The notes: generated by a model from the sequence alone, not told the origin. A DNA stretch of 64,000 nt from an uncultured Roseburia sp. (GCA_944380515.1 CALWHT010000038.1:88536-152535); one strand, 5' to 3'. Shown: positions 7,154 to 16,067, counted from the first letter of the stretch. Numbers and translations are program-made.

Positions 7154-9352
7154 ATGGGCGCAATTACCTTTTACGAGAAGGAGCGTATATTTCAGCTCGA
7201 CACACCCAAATCCACATATGCCATCGGCATTGTGGATGAAGAGAATTTTGTAGGACATGTATATTACGGAAAAAAATTAAGGGACGGACGCGTGGGCTAT
7301 CTGCTGCGCACCGCGGAGGCGCCCTTTGTGCCGTCGCAAAATAACAGGGAGCGTGTTTCATTTCTGGATTCCTTCCCGATGGAATATCCGGGAAACGGGC
7401 TCGGGGATTACCGCAGGAGCAGTATTGCGGTGCGCACGCAGGGCGGACACGCGGCGGTTTCCCTCTCTTATGTTTCTCATAAGATATATCCGGGAAAGCC
7501 CACGCTTCCCGGTCTGCCCGCTACCTTCGGAGATGAGGAGAGCTGCGAGACGCTTGAGCTGCTCTGCGAGGATGGCGTGCTTGGACTTAAGGTGACGCTG
7601 CTTTATACGGCATTTGCAGATGTGGATGTGATTACAAGGAGTGTCCGTATCGAAAATCAGGGAGAGACGATTTATCTGACAAAAGCCCTGTCGTTTTCGA
7701 TGGATATGGATAACCGGGACTTTTCGCTTTTGACGCTTCACGGCTCCTGGGGCAGGGAGCGCATGATGGAGCGGCGCAGGGTCGGCCACGGCTTTATGGG
7801 CGTGGAGTCGGTGCGCGGGGAATCCTCCCATCAGGATCACCCCTTTATGGCGCTGGAAGCGGAGGGCGCCGGACAGTCCTCCGGCGAAGTGTACGGCATC
7901 CATTTTGTATATTCCGGCAATTTTATCGGCCAGGTGGAATTAAACCAGTTTGATAAGGTGAGGGTTTCCATGGGAATCCATCCCGAGAATTTCTGCTGGA
8001 AATTAGAACGCGGCGCGAGCTTCCAGACGCCGGAGGTCGTTTTGACCTACAGCGATACGGGTTATGACGGAATGACACACAATCTGCACGATTTGTACCG
8101 TTCGCATTTGATCCGGAGCCCCTATAAGGACAAAAAACGGCCGATTCTGATTAACAACTGGGAGGCCACCTACTTTGATTTTGATACCGAAAAGCTGCTC
8201 GCCATCGCAAGGCAGGCGTCGAAGCTTGGAATCGAAATGCTCGTGATGGACGACGGCTGGTTCGGACACCGGAACGACGATGCCTCCAGTCTGGGAGATT
8301 GGTATGTCAATGAAGAAAAGCTAAAGGGCGGCCTGAAATATCTGGTGGATGAGGTAAATAAGCTGGGCATGAAGTTCGGCATCTGGTTTGAGCCCGAGAT
8401 GATTTCCCCGGATTCCGATCTCTACCGCGAGCATCCCGACTGGGCACTTGCGGTTCCGGGACGGACGGGGTCTCTCTGCCGGAATCAGTATGTGCTGGAT
8501 TTGACGAGGCGTGAGGTGTTGGAGCATACCTATGAGAGTGTGGCAAAGATTCTGCGCAGCGCGAATATCGAATATGTCAAGTGGGATATGAACCGTCAGC
8601 TTACCGATATCGGAAGCCTGGGGCTTCCGGCGGACCGACAGGGAGAGATCTATCACCGTTATGTGCTGGCGGTCTATGAGCTGCAGGAGCGTCTGGTAAC
8701 GGAATTTCCGCAGCTTCTGCTGGAAAATTGCTCCGGGGGAGGCGCGCGGTTTGACCCGGGTATGCTCTATTACAGCCCGCAGATTTGGTGCTCTGACGAC
8801 ACGGACGCCATCGAGCGTCTCAAAATCCAGGAGGGAACGGCGCTTATTTATCCGCTCTCTGCAATGGGGGCCCATATTTCCGACTGTCCGAACCATACGG
8901 TCGGCCGGGTGACACCCTTTGAGACAAGGGGGCATGTGGCGCTTGCGGGAACCTTCGGTTATGAGCTTGACATTACCAAAATCCCGGAGGAGGACGTAGG
9001 GCAAATCCCCGGACAGGTGGAAATGTACCATAAATACAACGATTTGGTGCGGTGCGGTGATTATTACCGGCTTGCTTCCTGCGCCGGAAATCATATGTAT
9101 GACTGCTGGGAGGTAGTATCCAAAGACAGGACGGAGGCGCTTGTCACCTTTGTTCAGGTGCTTGGACGGCCGAATCATAAAAGCAGAAGGATTCTGTTAA
9201 AGGGATTGGATGCCGATAAATATTACCGGATAGAGGGGATGGATGGCGTGTATGCCGGAGATACCCTTATGTATGCGGGGATTTTGGTGGAGAATCCATG
9301 GGGAGACTTTCAGTCGAGGCTGTATCATTTAACAGAAGCTTTAAATCAGTAA
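7154..9352 (+). CDS. GH36 alpha-galactosidase, intracellular
   Basis: A 732-residue enzyme of the usual bacterial GH36 length, without a signal peptide. The catalytic nucleophile is Asp478 (EYVKWDMNR) and the acid/base is in SDDTDAIERLKIQ at Asp548; as I recall, the same numbers apply to the Geobacillus enzymes. The WEATYFDF, VMDDGWFG and ENCSGGGARFDPG segments are family landmarks. Its role here is removing alpha-1,6-galactose from galactomannan oligosaccharides. The gene follows the mutase by 10 bases, with GGGAGGG as ribosome site, and precedes the LacI gene by 25 bases, so the three form one operon. Confidence 0.93.
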   Translation: MGAITFYEKERIFQLDTPKSTYAIGIVDEENFVGHVYYGKKLRDGRVGYLLRTAEAPFVPSQNNRERVSFLDSFPMEYPGNGLGDYRRSSIAVRTQGGHAAVSLSYVSHKIYPGKPTLPGLPATFGDEESCETLELLCEDGVLGLKVTLLYTAFADVDVITRSVRIENQGETIYLTKALSFSMDMDNRDFSLLTLHGSWGRERMMERRRVGHGFMGVESVRGESSHQDHPFMALEAEGAGQSSGEVYGIHFVYSGNFIGQVELNQFDKVRVSMGIHPENFCWKLERGASFQTPEVVLTYSDTGYDGMTHNLHDLYRSHLIRSPYKDKKRPILINNWEATYFDFDTEKLLAIARQASKLGIEMLVMDDGWFGHRNDDASSLGDWYVNEEKLKGGLKYLVDEVNKLGMKFGIWFEPEMISPDSDLYREHPDWALAVPGRTGSLCRNQYVLDLTRREVLEHTYESVAKILRSANIEYVKWDMNRQLTDIGSLGLPADRQGEIYHRYVLAVYELQERLVTEFPQLLLENCSGGGARFDPGMLYYSPQIWCSDDTDAIERLKIQEGTALIYPLSAMGAHISDCPNHTVGRVTPFETRGHVALAGTFGYELDITKIPEEDVGQIPGQVEMYHKYNDLVRCGDYYRLASCAGNHMYDCWEVVSKDRTEALVTFVQVLGRPNHKSRRILLKGLDADKYYRIEGMDGVYAGDTLMYAGILVENPWGDFQSRLYHLTEALNQ

Positions 9353-9377
9353 ATATAGAAACAAGAGGGAAATTGTT

Positions 9378-10421
9378 ATGGCGAAAGCAGTAAAACTTGC
9401 GGACATTGCAATGCAGCTTGGCGTCAGCACCGTGACGGTGTCAAAGGCGCTTTCCGGGCAGAAGGGCGTCAGCGAGGCAATGCGGGAGAAGATAAAACAG
9501 CTTGCGGATGAGCTGGGTTATAAGCAACCGTCAGCAGCCAGAAAAGAAAAGGCGGATAAAAGCTATAATATCGGAGTGCTGGTGTCGGAAAAATATCTGG
9601 GCGAATACGCTTCGTTTTATTGGAAGCTGTATCAGAGCGTTGCGACAAGGGCGGTGCAGAAGGAATGTTTTACCATGCTTGAGGTTGTGTCTCAGGAGGA
9701 TGAGGATGCGGCGCGTCTGCCGAAAATCGTTTTGGAGCAGAAGGCCGACGGATTGATTGTCATCGGAAAGCTTCGGAGCGAATATCTCGGGGAACTGCGT
9801 CAGAGTTCCGGAATCCCGGTGGTGTATCTGGATTTCTATGATGAACACCAGATGAGCGACGCGGTGATTTCCAACAGCTATTACGGCACCTATATGCTGA
9901 CAAATTATCTGTTTGATAAGGGGCACAGAAAAATCGCGTATGTGGGGACCCTGCTTGCGACCGCCAGTATTACAGACCGTTATTTCGGATATGCAAAGTC
10001 CATGCTTGAACACGGACAGCAGATTGCCGGGGAGTGGGTGATCCCGGATCGTGATATGCGTTACGGTGTAGTACGGGTGGATATTGACCCGAAAAGCATG
10101 GACGATGCTCCTACGGCGTTTGTGTGCAACTCAGATCTGACGGCGAGTATGCTGATTGGAAGACTCGAAGAACTGGGCTACCGGGTGCCGGAGGATTTCT
10201 CTGTGGTCGGCTTTGACAATTATCTCTATCCGGGGCTCTGCGATGTGGAAATCACCACCTATGAGGTGGATCTCAAGGAGATGGCAGTCATGGCAATCCG
10301 GGTGCTGCTAAAGAAAATGGGAGGCGAGCGCTATAAACAGGGAATTTCCATTATAGAGGGCCGGATGGTCGAGAAGGACAGTGTCAGCATGTGCAGAGAC
10401 GGTAAGTTCTCTGAGACTTAA
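9378..10421 (+). CDS. LacI-family transcriptional regulator of the mannan locus
   Basis: A 347-residue regulator. The N-terminal helix-turn-helix and hinge (VKLADIAMQLGVSTVTVSKALSG ... IKQLADELGY) are classic LacI. A periplasmic-binding-protein-like sensor domain follows from about residue 60 (NIGVLVSEKY, ADGLIVIGK, VVGFDNYLYP). It is the last gene of the mutase-GH36-LacI operon. The likely effector is a mannose- or glucose-containing oligosaccharide, but this is inferred from position. The usual core YP.AL residues of LacI hinge helices are not obvious, so its operator may differ from the CcpA type. Confidence 0.9.
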   Translation: MAKAVKLADIAMQLGVSTVTVSKALSGQKGVSEAMREKIKQLADELGYKQPSAARKEKADKSYNIGVLVSEKYLGEYASFYWKLYQSVATRAVQKECFTMLEVVSQEDEDAARLPKIVLEQKADGLIVIGKLRSEYLGELRQSSGIPVVYLDFYDEHQMSDAVISNSYYGTYMLTNYLFDKGHRKIAYVGTLLATASITDRYFGYAKSMLEHGQQIAGEWVIPDRDMRYGVVRVDIDPKSMDDAPTAFVCNSDLTASMLIGRLEELGYRVPEDFSVVGFDNYLYPGLCDVEITTYEVDLKEMAVMAIRVLLKKMGGERYKQGISIIEGRMVEKDSVSMCRDGKFSET

Positions 10422-10446
10422 TGCGAGAAAAAATAAAACTTTATTT

Positions 10447-10480
10447 AGCTAAAATAACGATAAAGCAAGGACTAAATAAT
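10447..10480 (+). promoter_or_regulatory. Candidate regulator boxes upstream of the secreted mannanase
   Basis: AGCTAAAATAA at 10447-10457 lies inside a near-palindrome centred on TTTAGCTAAA (10444-10453). A related GACTAAATAA follows 23 bases later at 10470. Similar paired boxes precede the binding-protein gene (13208, 13230) and the mutase gene. The surrounding 10422-10560 is extremely A-rich and has no coding potential. Binding by one of the two AraC proteins or LacI is only a hypothesis. Confidence 0.3.
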
Positions 10481-10564
10481 AAAGAAATGGCAAAAATAAA
10501 GAAAAATTGAGAGAGGAAACAAAAAAGTATTAGAAAAAGAAAATAAAAAATATTAAAAATTAAA

Positions 10565-10593
10565 TTGAAAATTAGTCAAAAGTAAAGTATAAT
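10565..10593 (+). promoter_or_regulatory. Promoter of the secreted mannanase gene
   Basis: TTGAAA at 10565-10570, a 17-base spacer and a perfect TATAAT at 10588-10593. The resulting leader is about 100 bases long and contains the inverted repeat at 10620-10660. The gene therefore has its own transcript rather than reading through from the LacI gene. Confidence 0.8.
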
Positions 10594-10619
10594 GCAAATA
10601 AATTTTATGGGGGGGCAAT

Positions 10620-10660
10620 AACAGACGGATTGTTTTCGGACAACAGGAGGGCCGTCTGTT
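10620..10660 (+). promoter_or_regulatory. Stem-loop in the mannanase leader
   Basis: A perfect 9-base inverted repeat, AACAGACGG (10620-10628) and CCGTCTGTT (10652-10660), encloses a 23-base loop with an inner TTGT/ACAA pair. It lies about 20 bases after the expected transcription start, followed by AGAGGAGG. There is no U-run after it, so it is not a standard terminator. It may be an operator or an RNA-stabilising 5' hairpin. Confidence 0.5.
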
Positions 10661-10698
10661 GTGCAATATATCATAATATTTAGAGGAGGTATTACACA

Positions 10699-12111
10699 AT
10701 GCGTAAAAAATGGAACAGGGTTCTTACGCATGCCCTCGCATTTGCATTGCTTTTTACGATGGCTATGGGGGTAGCAGGTGCAGAGGCGAAGGCGGAGAGC
10801 AGCGGGAACTCGGGAAGGTTTGAAACGGTAATCGAGTTTGAGGATGCGAAACGTTTTGAACAGAACGGAAGGAATGAACTGGGTTCATCCAGGTTCTCCG
10901 GTTATTCGGGAAGCGGATACCTGTATCTGGTCTCCGGGTGGGGCGAGGTAGGCTTTACGGTACCGCAGGACGGTGAGTACAGGATTACGGTTGTGTCCAA
11001 TGCGGATACCTACAAAGAGAACTGGCTCTATCTCGACGAGAACAGTGCCGGCACTCTCTATACCGCGGGCAATCGCTGGGAGTCCCACACGGTGACAAGC
11101 TGGCTGTCGGCCGGAGAGCATAAGTTCGGCGTATCGGCAAGCTGGGGATATACGGCACTGGACTATGTGCGGGTAGAGGCTGTCGGCAATTCTTCCGGCG
11201 GCTCACAGGAGCAGCAGGGCAGCGGTATGTATGTGGAAAACGGAAAGCTTTACGCGGCAAACGGCAGTGAGTTTATGCTAAGGGGCGTAAACGTGGCCCA
11301 TGCATGGTATCCCGAGCAGACGCAGACCTCTATCAATGCGATTGCGGATTTAGGCGCAAACAGTGTGCGGGTGGTACTGGCAGACGGATATCAGTGGACG
11401 AAAACGGAATATTCCGAGGTAGAACAGATTATTTCCTGGTGTGAGTCGAGGGGCCTGATCTGTATTCTGGAGGTACATGACCATACGGGACATGATGGGG
11501 AATGGGAATTAAATACCGCGGTGGATTACTGGTGCGGAATGAAGGATTTGCTGAATGAGCACAGCGATTACGTGATTGTCAATATCGCGAACGAATGGCT
11601 GGGAACCTGGGGATACGGCAGTACCTGGGCAAGTGCGTATCAGAATGCGATCCGCACCCTGCGCAATGCCGGGATTGAGAATGTGCTTATGGTGGACGCA
11701 GCCGGTTACGGGCAGGAGACATCGAGCTGTATCAATTATTGTCAGAGCGTCGCATCCGCGGATGTGATGGGCAATACCATGTTTTCCATGCATATGTATT
11801 CGGTAGCTGGGAAAGACGCTTCCACTGTTCGGGGCAATATTGATGCCATGCTTTCCAAAGGTGTGTGCTTCTGCATCGGAGAGTTCGGCGATTACCAGAA
11901 CGGCGGTGATGTGGATGAGACAACCATTATGAGCTACTGTACGGAAAAGGGCGTCGGTTATATGGCGTGGTCCTGGAAGGGCAACGGCGGCTCGGATGCG
12001 ACGCTGGATTTATCGTATGACTGGAACGGGCAGAGCCTCACCGGCTGGGGAAGCTATGTATTTTATGCGAACGGCATCGGTATTCAGGCGACTGCAAAAA
12101 AGGCATATTAA
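10699..12111 (+). CDS. Secreted CBM35-GH5 (subfamily 8-like) endo-beta-1,4-mannanase
   Basis: A 470-residue extracellular enzyme. A signal peptide covers about residues 1-30, ending near AGAEAKAES. Residues about 40-155 form a CBM35-like mannan-binding module (IEFEDAKRF, FSGYSGSGYLYL, TALDYVRVEA). The GH5 catalytic domain runs from about 175 to 470 and resembles Bacillus GH5_8 mannanases (MLRGVNVAHAWY, GANSVRVVLADG). The acid/base is Glu299 (NIANEWLGTW) and the nucleophile Glu395 (CIGEFGDY). No cell-wall anchor (LPXTG, SLH) is seen, so the enzyme may be released or held by unknown means. It makes the oligosaccharides that the adjacent ABC importer takes up. Transcribed alone, it ends at a strong terminator. 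Confidence 0.92.
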   Translation: MRKKWNRVLTHALAFALLFTMAMGVAGAEAKAESSGNSGRFETVIEFEDAKRFEQNGRNELGSSRFSGYSGSGYLYLVSGWGEVGFTVPQDGEYRITVVSNADTYKENWLYLDENSAGTLYTAGNRWESHTVTSWLSAGEHKFGVSASWGYTALDYVRVEAVGNSSGGSQEQQGSGMYVENGKLYAANGSEFMLRGVNVAHAWYPEQTQTSINAIADLGANSVRVVLADGYQWTKTEYSEVEQIISWCESRGLICILEVHDHTGHDGEWELNTAVDYWCGMKDLLNEHSDYVIVNIANEWLGTWGYGSTWASAYQNAIRTLRNAGIENVLMVDAAGYGQETSSCINYCQSVASADVMGNTMFSMHMYSVAGKDASTVRGNIDAMLSKGVCFCIGEFGDYQNGGDVDETTIMSYCTEKGVGYMAWSWKGNGGSDATLDLSYDWNGQSLTGWGSYVFYANGIGIQATAKKAY

Positions 12112-12125
12112 TCGGAATAAGCCGA

Positions 12126-12172
12126 AAACGGCGGCGGAATCGTATACCTCCGGTACGATTCCGCCGCCGTTT
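12126..12172. terminator. Bidirectional terminator between mannanase and AraC genes
   Basis: A perfect 19-base-pair stem, arms 12126-12144 and 12154-12172, with a 9-base loop, sits between two convergent genes. The outer flanks AGCCG and CGGCT extend it, and T-rich sequence follows on the plus strand. It probably ends both transcripts. Confidence 0.85.
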
Positions 12173-12181
12173 GGTTTACGG

Positions 12182-13084
12182 CTATTTTTTGTGCGTCTGC
12201 TGTCTGCGGTACGCGCCCGGCGTCAGGCCGTTTGCCCGCTTGAACAGTGATATAAAATGGTTGGTGGTGTCAAAGCCTACCGATGAAGCGATTTCATGCA
12301 CCGGAATGTCCGTTGTAAGAAGAAGCTCCCTGGCAGCGCTTAAACGCCGCTCGTTTAAATATTGCAGTGGCGAAACGCCGAAGGCGGCGGAAAAATCCCG
12401 GCAAAGACGGTATTTGCTCACATTGAGCGTCTGTTCAAAGTCGGCGAGCGAATAGTGCGCGGCAAAGGAAGTATCGAAGCATTTTTTCATATAGAGAAGA
12501 TGAGGTGCAGGTCCGTCTGCTTCCTCCTGTCTGCCGCGGCAGTCGAGTGCGAGATCGGAAAGAATATTCGTAAAGCATTTTACGTCGAGTACCTCGTTGC
12601 GCCTGAGCGGATTTCGGTTGTTCTTTTCGAGCATCTGCAAATGCCCGGAAATTTCGGAATGGCCCGAAAGGTCAAACGGCATCGTTTTGCTGTCGATCAG
12701 CGGGGAAAATGCAGAAATGGCCGAGCCGGTGAGAAAGTAAAGCTCAAAATTCCAGAAATCCCCGTCGATGGATACGGAGAAGGGCTGCCGGCAGTCAAAA
12801 AAAAGCAATGTCCGCTCTTTTAAGGAAAATTTTCCTTCCCTGCAGTTAAGAGCACCTCTGCCGTTCTTTGTGTAAAGCAGAATATGGCAGCCAAGTGAGC
12901 GGAGCTGCCAGGAAAAGGGCGGGGAGACGGAATGGCTGCCGTAGGCCAGGACCGTTACCAGACCTTCGATTTCGTTTTCCTCATTTGTTTCGTAGACGCT
13001 CCCGAGCAGTGAGGAAAGCTCGGTGTCAGATGTAAGGGACGGCAGGCGTATCAGTGCTGTTCTTAACTCCGCAGTCAGGTTCAT
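12182..13084 (-). CDS. AraC-family transcriptional regulator, second in the mannan locus
   Basis: A 300-residue regulator. The N-terminal part looks like a cupin-type ligand domain (FSWQLRSLGCHILLYTKNGRG, LKERTLLFFD). The C-terminal domain has two helix-turn-helix units (SLADFEQTLNVSKYRLCRDFSAAFGVSPLQYLNERRL and PVHEIASSVGFDTTNHFISLFKRANGLTPGAYRR). It is divergent from the binding-protein gene across a 342-base spacer with repeated AGCTAAAA boxes, so it is a good candidate activator of the importer-to-isomerase operon. It shows no close resemblance by eye to the AraC protein at 3354-4271 outside the DNA-binding domain. Confidence 0.88.
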   Translation of the reverse strand: MNLTAELRTALIRLPSLTSDTELSSLLGSVYETNEENEIEGLVTVLAYGSHSVSPPFSWQLRSLGCHILLYTKNGRGALNCREGKFSLKERTLLFFDCRQPFSVSIDGDFWNFELYFLTGSAISAFSPLIDSKTMPFDLSGHSEISGHLQMLEKNNRNPLRRNEVLDVKCFTNILSDLALDCRGRQEEADGPAPHLLYMKKCFDTSFAAHYSLADFEQTLNVSKYRLCRDFSAAFGVSPLQYLNERRLSAARELLLTTDIPVHEIASSVGFDTTNHFISLFKRANGLTPGAYRRQQTHKK

Positions 13085-13116
13085 GGTTTTCCTCCGTTCT
13101 GAAAAATATTAAAGTT

Positions 13117-13145
13117 ATTATAGGGCCTGGAGAGGTCAAATACAA
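13117..13145 (-). promoter_or_regulatory. Promoter of the second AraC gene
   Basis: On the minus strand, TTGTAT (13145-13140) and TATAAT (13122-13117) are separated by 17 bases, giving a short leader of about 25 bases with a GGAGG ribosome site. Confidence 0.7.
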
Positions 13146-13207
13146 GTCGATGTACCATATATCCTCTTAAAATTGCAGTGCTAATCCGGAAATTAAGTTA
13201 TTTAAAA

Positions 13208-13240
13208 AGCTAAAAAATAAGTAAATATAAGCTAAAATTA
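13208..13240 (+). promoter_or_regulatory. Tandem AGCTAAAA boxes upstream of the importer operon
   Basis: AGCTAAAAAATAA at 13208-13220 and AGCTAAAATTA at 13230-13240 are direct repeats 22 bases apart, about two helical turns, as expected for an AraC-type dimer site. They lie about 100-130 bases upstream of the putative -35. The surrounding 13170-13426 is extremely AT-rich without coding potential. It also contains GTGC/GCAC inverted half-sites at about 13293-13306. Confidence 0.4.
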
Positions 13241-13345
13241 AAAAAAGTGATAGTGATAATACACAAAAAAGAAAGAATAAATTTGGTTATAGTGCGAAAA
13301 TGCACAATATGAGCAAAAATGATACATAAAAAACAAGAATAGATG

Positions 13346-13373
13346 ATGACTAAAAAATGAAATAATATATAAT
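13346..13373 (+). promoter_or_regulatory. Probable promoter of the mannan importer operon
   Basis: ATGACT at 13346-13351 and TATAAT at 13368-13373 are separated by 16 bases, leaving a leader of about 47 bases before the binding-protein gene. The poor -35 suits an activated promoter. Confidence 0.55.
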
Positions 13374-13426
13374 TAAATTAAGTTACAAAACAAGAGTAAC
13401 AAAAAAAGAAGGAGGAAATATTTATT

Positions 13427-14893
13427 ATGAAATTGAAAAAAGTTTTGGCGGTTACACTGATTGCCGCAATGACAGCCGGCATGGCGGCCTGCGGAAACAC
13501 AAACGCAAACACGACGAACAGCGATCAGACGGGCACTACCACAAACAATGCGGCTGATGATGCGGTAGCGGCAACCGAGAGTGGTGACGCAGCGGCTGAT
13601 GACGGTGCTGCTGAAAGCGGTGCATTATCCTACGCTGATATTACATTGGGTGAGGATTACACGGATTTGACAACCACGATTACGGTATTTAACCACAGGA
13701 CAGACCTTCAGTCTGCGGACTACAACGGAACGACCTGGGATGAGTATCTGGCAGCATTCAATGAGATGTATCCGAACATTACGGTAGAAATTACAACAGA
13801 TACCAACTATGCGGACGACGCTCTGATGCATTTACAGTCCGGTGATTATGAGACCATCATGATGATTCCTGCGGTTGACAAGGCAGATTTGAGCAATTAC
13901 TTCCTCTCCTACGGTGATCTGGAGACCATGCAGGGAGAAATCAACTACGCTACCACCTGGGAGTACGGCGGAGAGGTTTACGGAGTACCTTCCACGGCAA
14001 CCACACAGGGAATCGTATACAATAAGAAAGTATTTGAAGAGGCAGGCATCACGGAGCTTCCGACGACTCCGGATGAGTTTATCGCAGCGCTTCAGGCAAT
14101 TAAGGACAACACCGATGCGATCCCGCTTTACACGAACTATGCAGCAGGCTGGACGATGGGCGCATGGGATGCTTACATCGGAAGCAACGCAACCGGCGAC
14201 AATACATACATGAATCAGAAGTTCGTTCATACGGCAAATCCGTTCCAGGATTACGGCGACGGTACACATGCTTATGCGGTTTACAAGATTCTTTACGATG
14301 CAGTTGCAAACGGACTGACCGAGGAAGACTATTCCACGACTGACTGGGAAGGCTGCAAGGGTATGATCAACAACGGTGAAATCGGTTGTATGGTACTTGG
14401 CTCCTGGGCTTATCCGCAGATGGAGGCAGCCGGCGAGAATGCGGCAGATATCGGATATATGCCGTTCCCGATTACCATCAACGGCGAACAGTACGCGGCA
14501 GCAGGCGCTGACTACTCCTACGGTATCAACGTAAACGCTTCCGCTGACGAGCAGGCTGCGGCTATGGTCTTTGTAAAATGGATGACCGAGGAATCGGGAT
14601 TCTCCTACAACGAGGACGGACTTCCGGTTGACGCTGACAGCACCGAGACAAAGCTTTCCTTCGAGGGCGTAACCTTCCTTGAGGACGAACCGGCTGTAGC
14701 AGGCGAGGAGGATTTGTTAAATCAGATGAACACCGAGTCAGAGCTGAATATCAATGCCGGCGGTGATGCTAAGATTCAGTCTATCATCGAGCATGCATTC
14801 AACGGTACGATGACCTTCGACGAGATTATGGATGACTGGAACCAGCGCTGGACTGAGGCACAGGAAGCATTGGAAGTAGAAGTAACACAATAA
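13427..14893 (+). CDS. ABC transporter sugar-binding lipoprotein (manno-oligosaccharide type)
   Basis: A 488-residue family-1 extracellular solute-binding protein. A lipoprotein signal with a MAACG lipobox near residue 20 is followed by an Asn/Thr/Ala/Asp-rich spacer to about residue 65 and then the bilobal binding fold (DLTTTITVFNHRTD ... YGVPSTATTQGIVYNKKVFEEAGI ... LGSWAYPQMEAAG). It should capture beta-manno-oligosaccharides at the cell surface and deliver them to the two permeases just downstream. Substrate is inferred from the locus, as for the Roseburia mannan-binding protein. The ribosome site AAGGAGGAAA is strong, suiting high expression. Codon use favours A/T-ended optimal codons more than its neighbours. 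Confidence 0.88.
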   Translation: MKLKKVLAVTLIAAMTAGMAACGNTNANTTNSDQTGTTTNNAADDAVAATESGDAAADDGAAESGALSYADITLGEDYTDLTTTITVFNHRTDLQSADYNGTTWDEYLAAFNEMYPNITVEITTDTNYADDALMHLQSGDYETIMMIPAVDKADLSNYFLSYGDLETMQGEINYATTWEYGGEVYGVPSTATTQGIVYNKKVFEEAGITELPTTPDEFIAALQAIKDNTDAIPLYTNYAAGWTMGAWDAYIGSNATGDNTYMNQKFVHTANPFQDYGDGTHAYAVYKILYDAVANGLTEEDYSTTDWEGCKGMINNGEIGCMVLGSWAYPQMEAAGENAADIGYMPFPITINGEQYAAAGADYSYGINVNASADEQAAAMVFVKWMTEESGFSYNEDGLPVDADSTETKLSFEGVTFLEDEPAVAGEEDLLNQMNTESELNINAGGDAKIQSIIEHAFNGTMTFDEIMDDWNQRWTEAQEALEVEVTQ

Positions 14894-14902
14894 TGGAAAT
14901 AC

Positions 14903-14926
14903 GGGAGAGGGCCCGTCGGCTCTCCC
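14903..14926 (+). terminator. Intercistronic stem-loop after the binding-protein gene
   Basis: GGGAGAG (14903-14909) and CTCTCCC (14920-14926) form a 7-base-pair stem, followed by a second GCCGG...CCGGC pairing further on. No U-run follows. Its place between a binding protein and its permeases fits an attenuator or 3'-stabilising hairpin that makes the binding protein more abundant. Confidence 0.5.
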
Positions 14927-15026
14927 CATAAGGAAAAAGCCGGGCTTTGGGCTGCCCCCTTTGACAGCTCATGGTCCGGCATAATCCATAAGAACAGGTT
15001 TGAATTTCATATGGAGGAAGTTGGGT

Positions 15027-16064
15027 ATGGCAGCAACAGTTGCAAAAGTAAAAAAAGAGAAAAAACCCTTCCATTTTATGCAATGGGCGAAAAGCAGAAA
15101 GGGACAGCAGGTGCTTATCTGTGTGGCTTTTATGGTAATACCGCTGTTACTTCTGTTTACCTTTACCTATCTGCCCTTTGGCGAAATGGTAAGATTCAGT
15201 TTTTATGATATGAAATATTCCACGCCGGCGGATAAACGGGAGTTTGTCGGTTGGGAAAACTATATCGACGTATTCCGCAGGGACGACTGCTTTGGCGCGT
15301 TAAAGCTGAGTCTCTATTATGTGGTAGGCGCGCTGATACAGCTCGCGCTTGCGTTGTATCTGGCAACAATTTTGAGCTTTAAGGTAAAGGGAGGAAACTT
15401 CTTTAAGGGCTTAATGTTTTTCCCATACTTGATCAGCGGTATTGCAATTGGATTTATCTTTAAATTTTTCTATACCAGAGGCTTCGTATTCGATACGGTG
15501 CTGCAGTGGCTTGGCTTTGAACTCGAAAATCTTCCATACTGGTTGCGGGATCAGTCGATTAATAACTGGTCTCTGGTAGCTACCTCCGTCTGGCGTTATT
15601 TCGGCCAAAATATGGTGCTCTTTATCGGCGCGATTATGTCGGTGGACGCGGATTTATATGAGGCGGCGGAACTGGATGGTGCAAATAAATTTCAGCAGTT
15701 TCGGCATATTATCCTGCCGAGTATCAAGACGATCGTGACCCTGAACGTTATTCTTTCCATCACGGGCTCCCTGAGCGCATTTGAACAGCCGTATGTAATT
15801 ACGGACGGAGCAAACGGAACGGGCACCTATTTCGTAATTATGAACGAGCTGGCACATACGAGCCAGAAGGTCGGCCTTGCGTCGGCAATGGCGGTTGTAT
15901 TGCTTTTGATCATTTTCGCATGTACGATTTTACAGAAGCTGTTCTTTAAGTATATCTTCCGTGACGCCGAGAGCGAGGATGAATCCTACAAGGCAAAACG
16001 GGCAAGGCTGAAAGCGGAGAAGGCAGCCCTCCGCGCCGAGAAGGCAAAGAAAGGGGTGGCGTAA
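15027..16064 (+). CDS. Sugar ABC transporter permease (MalF-like)
   Basis: A 345-residue inner-membrane permease with six predicted membrane segments and the EAA loop (DADLYEAAELDGANKFQQFRHIILPSI) that contacts the ATPase. The C-terminus has a long basic, Ala/Lys-rich tail (KAKRARLKAEKAALRAEKAKK). The start at 15027 is chosen over an in-frame upstream ATG because GGAGGAAG lies 6 bases before it. With the next gene it forms the translocation pore. No ATP-binding gene is in this operon, so a shared MsmK-type ATPase elsewhere is expected. Confidence 0.92.
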   Translation: MAATVAKVKKEKKPFHFMQWAKSRKGQQVLICVAFMVIPLLLLFTFTYLPFGEMVRFSFYDMKYSTPADKREFVGWENYIDVFRRDDCFGALKLSLYYVVGALIQLALALYLATILSFKVKGGNFFKGLMFFPYLISGIAIGFIFKFFYTRGFVFDTVLQWLGFELENLPYWLRDQSINNWSLVATSVWRYFGQNMVLFIGAIMSVDADLYEAAELDGANKFQQFRHIILPSIKTIVTLNVILSITGSLSAFEQPYVITDGANGTGTYFVIMNELAHTSQKVGLASAMAVVLLLIIFACTILQKLFFKYIFRDAESEDESYKAKRARLKAEKAALRAEKAKKGVA

Positions 16065-16067
16065 GCG

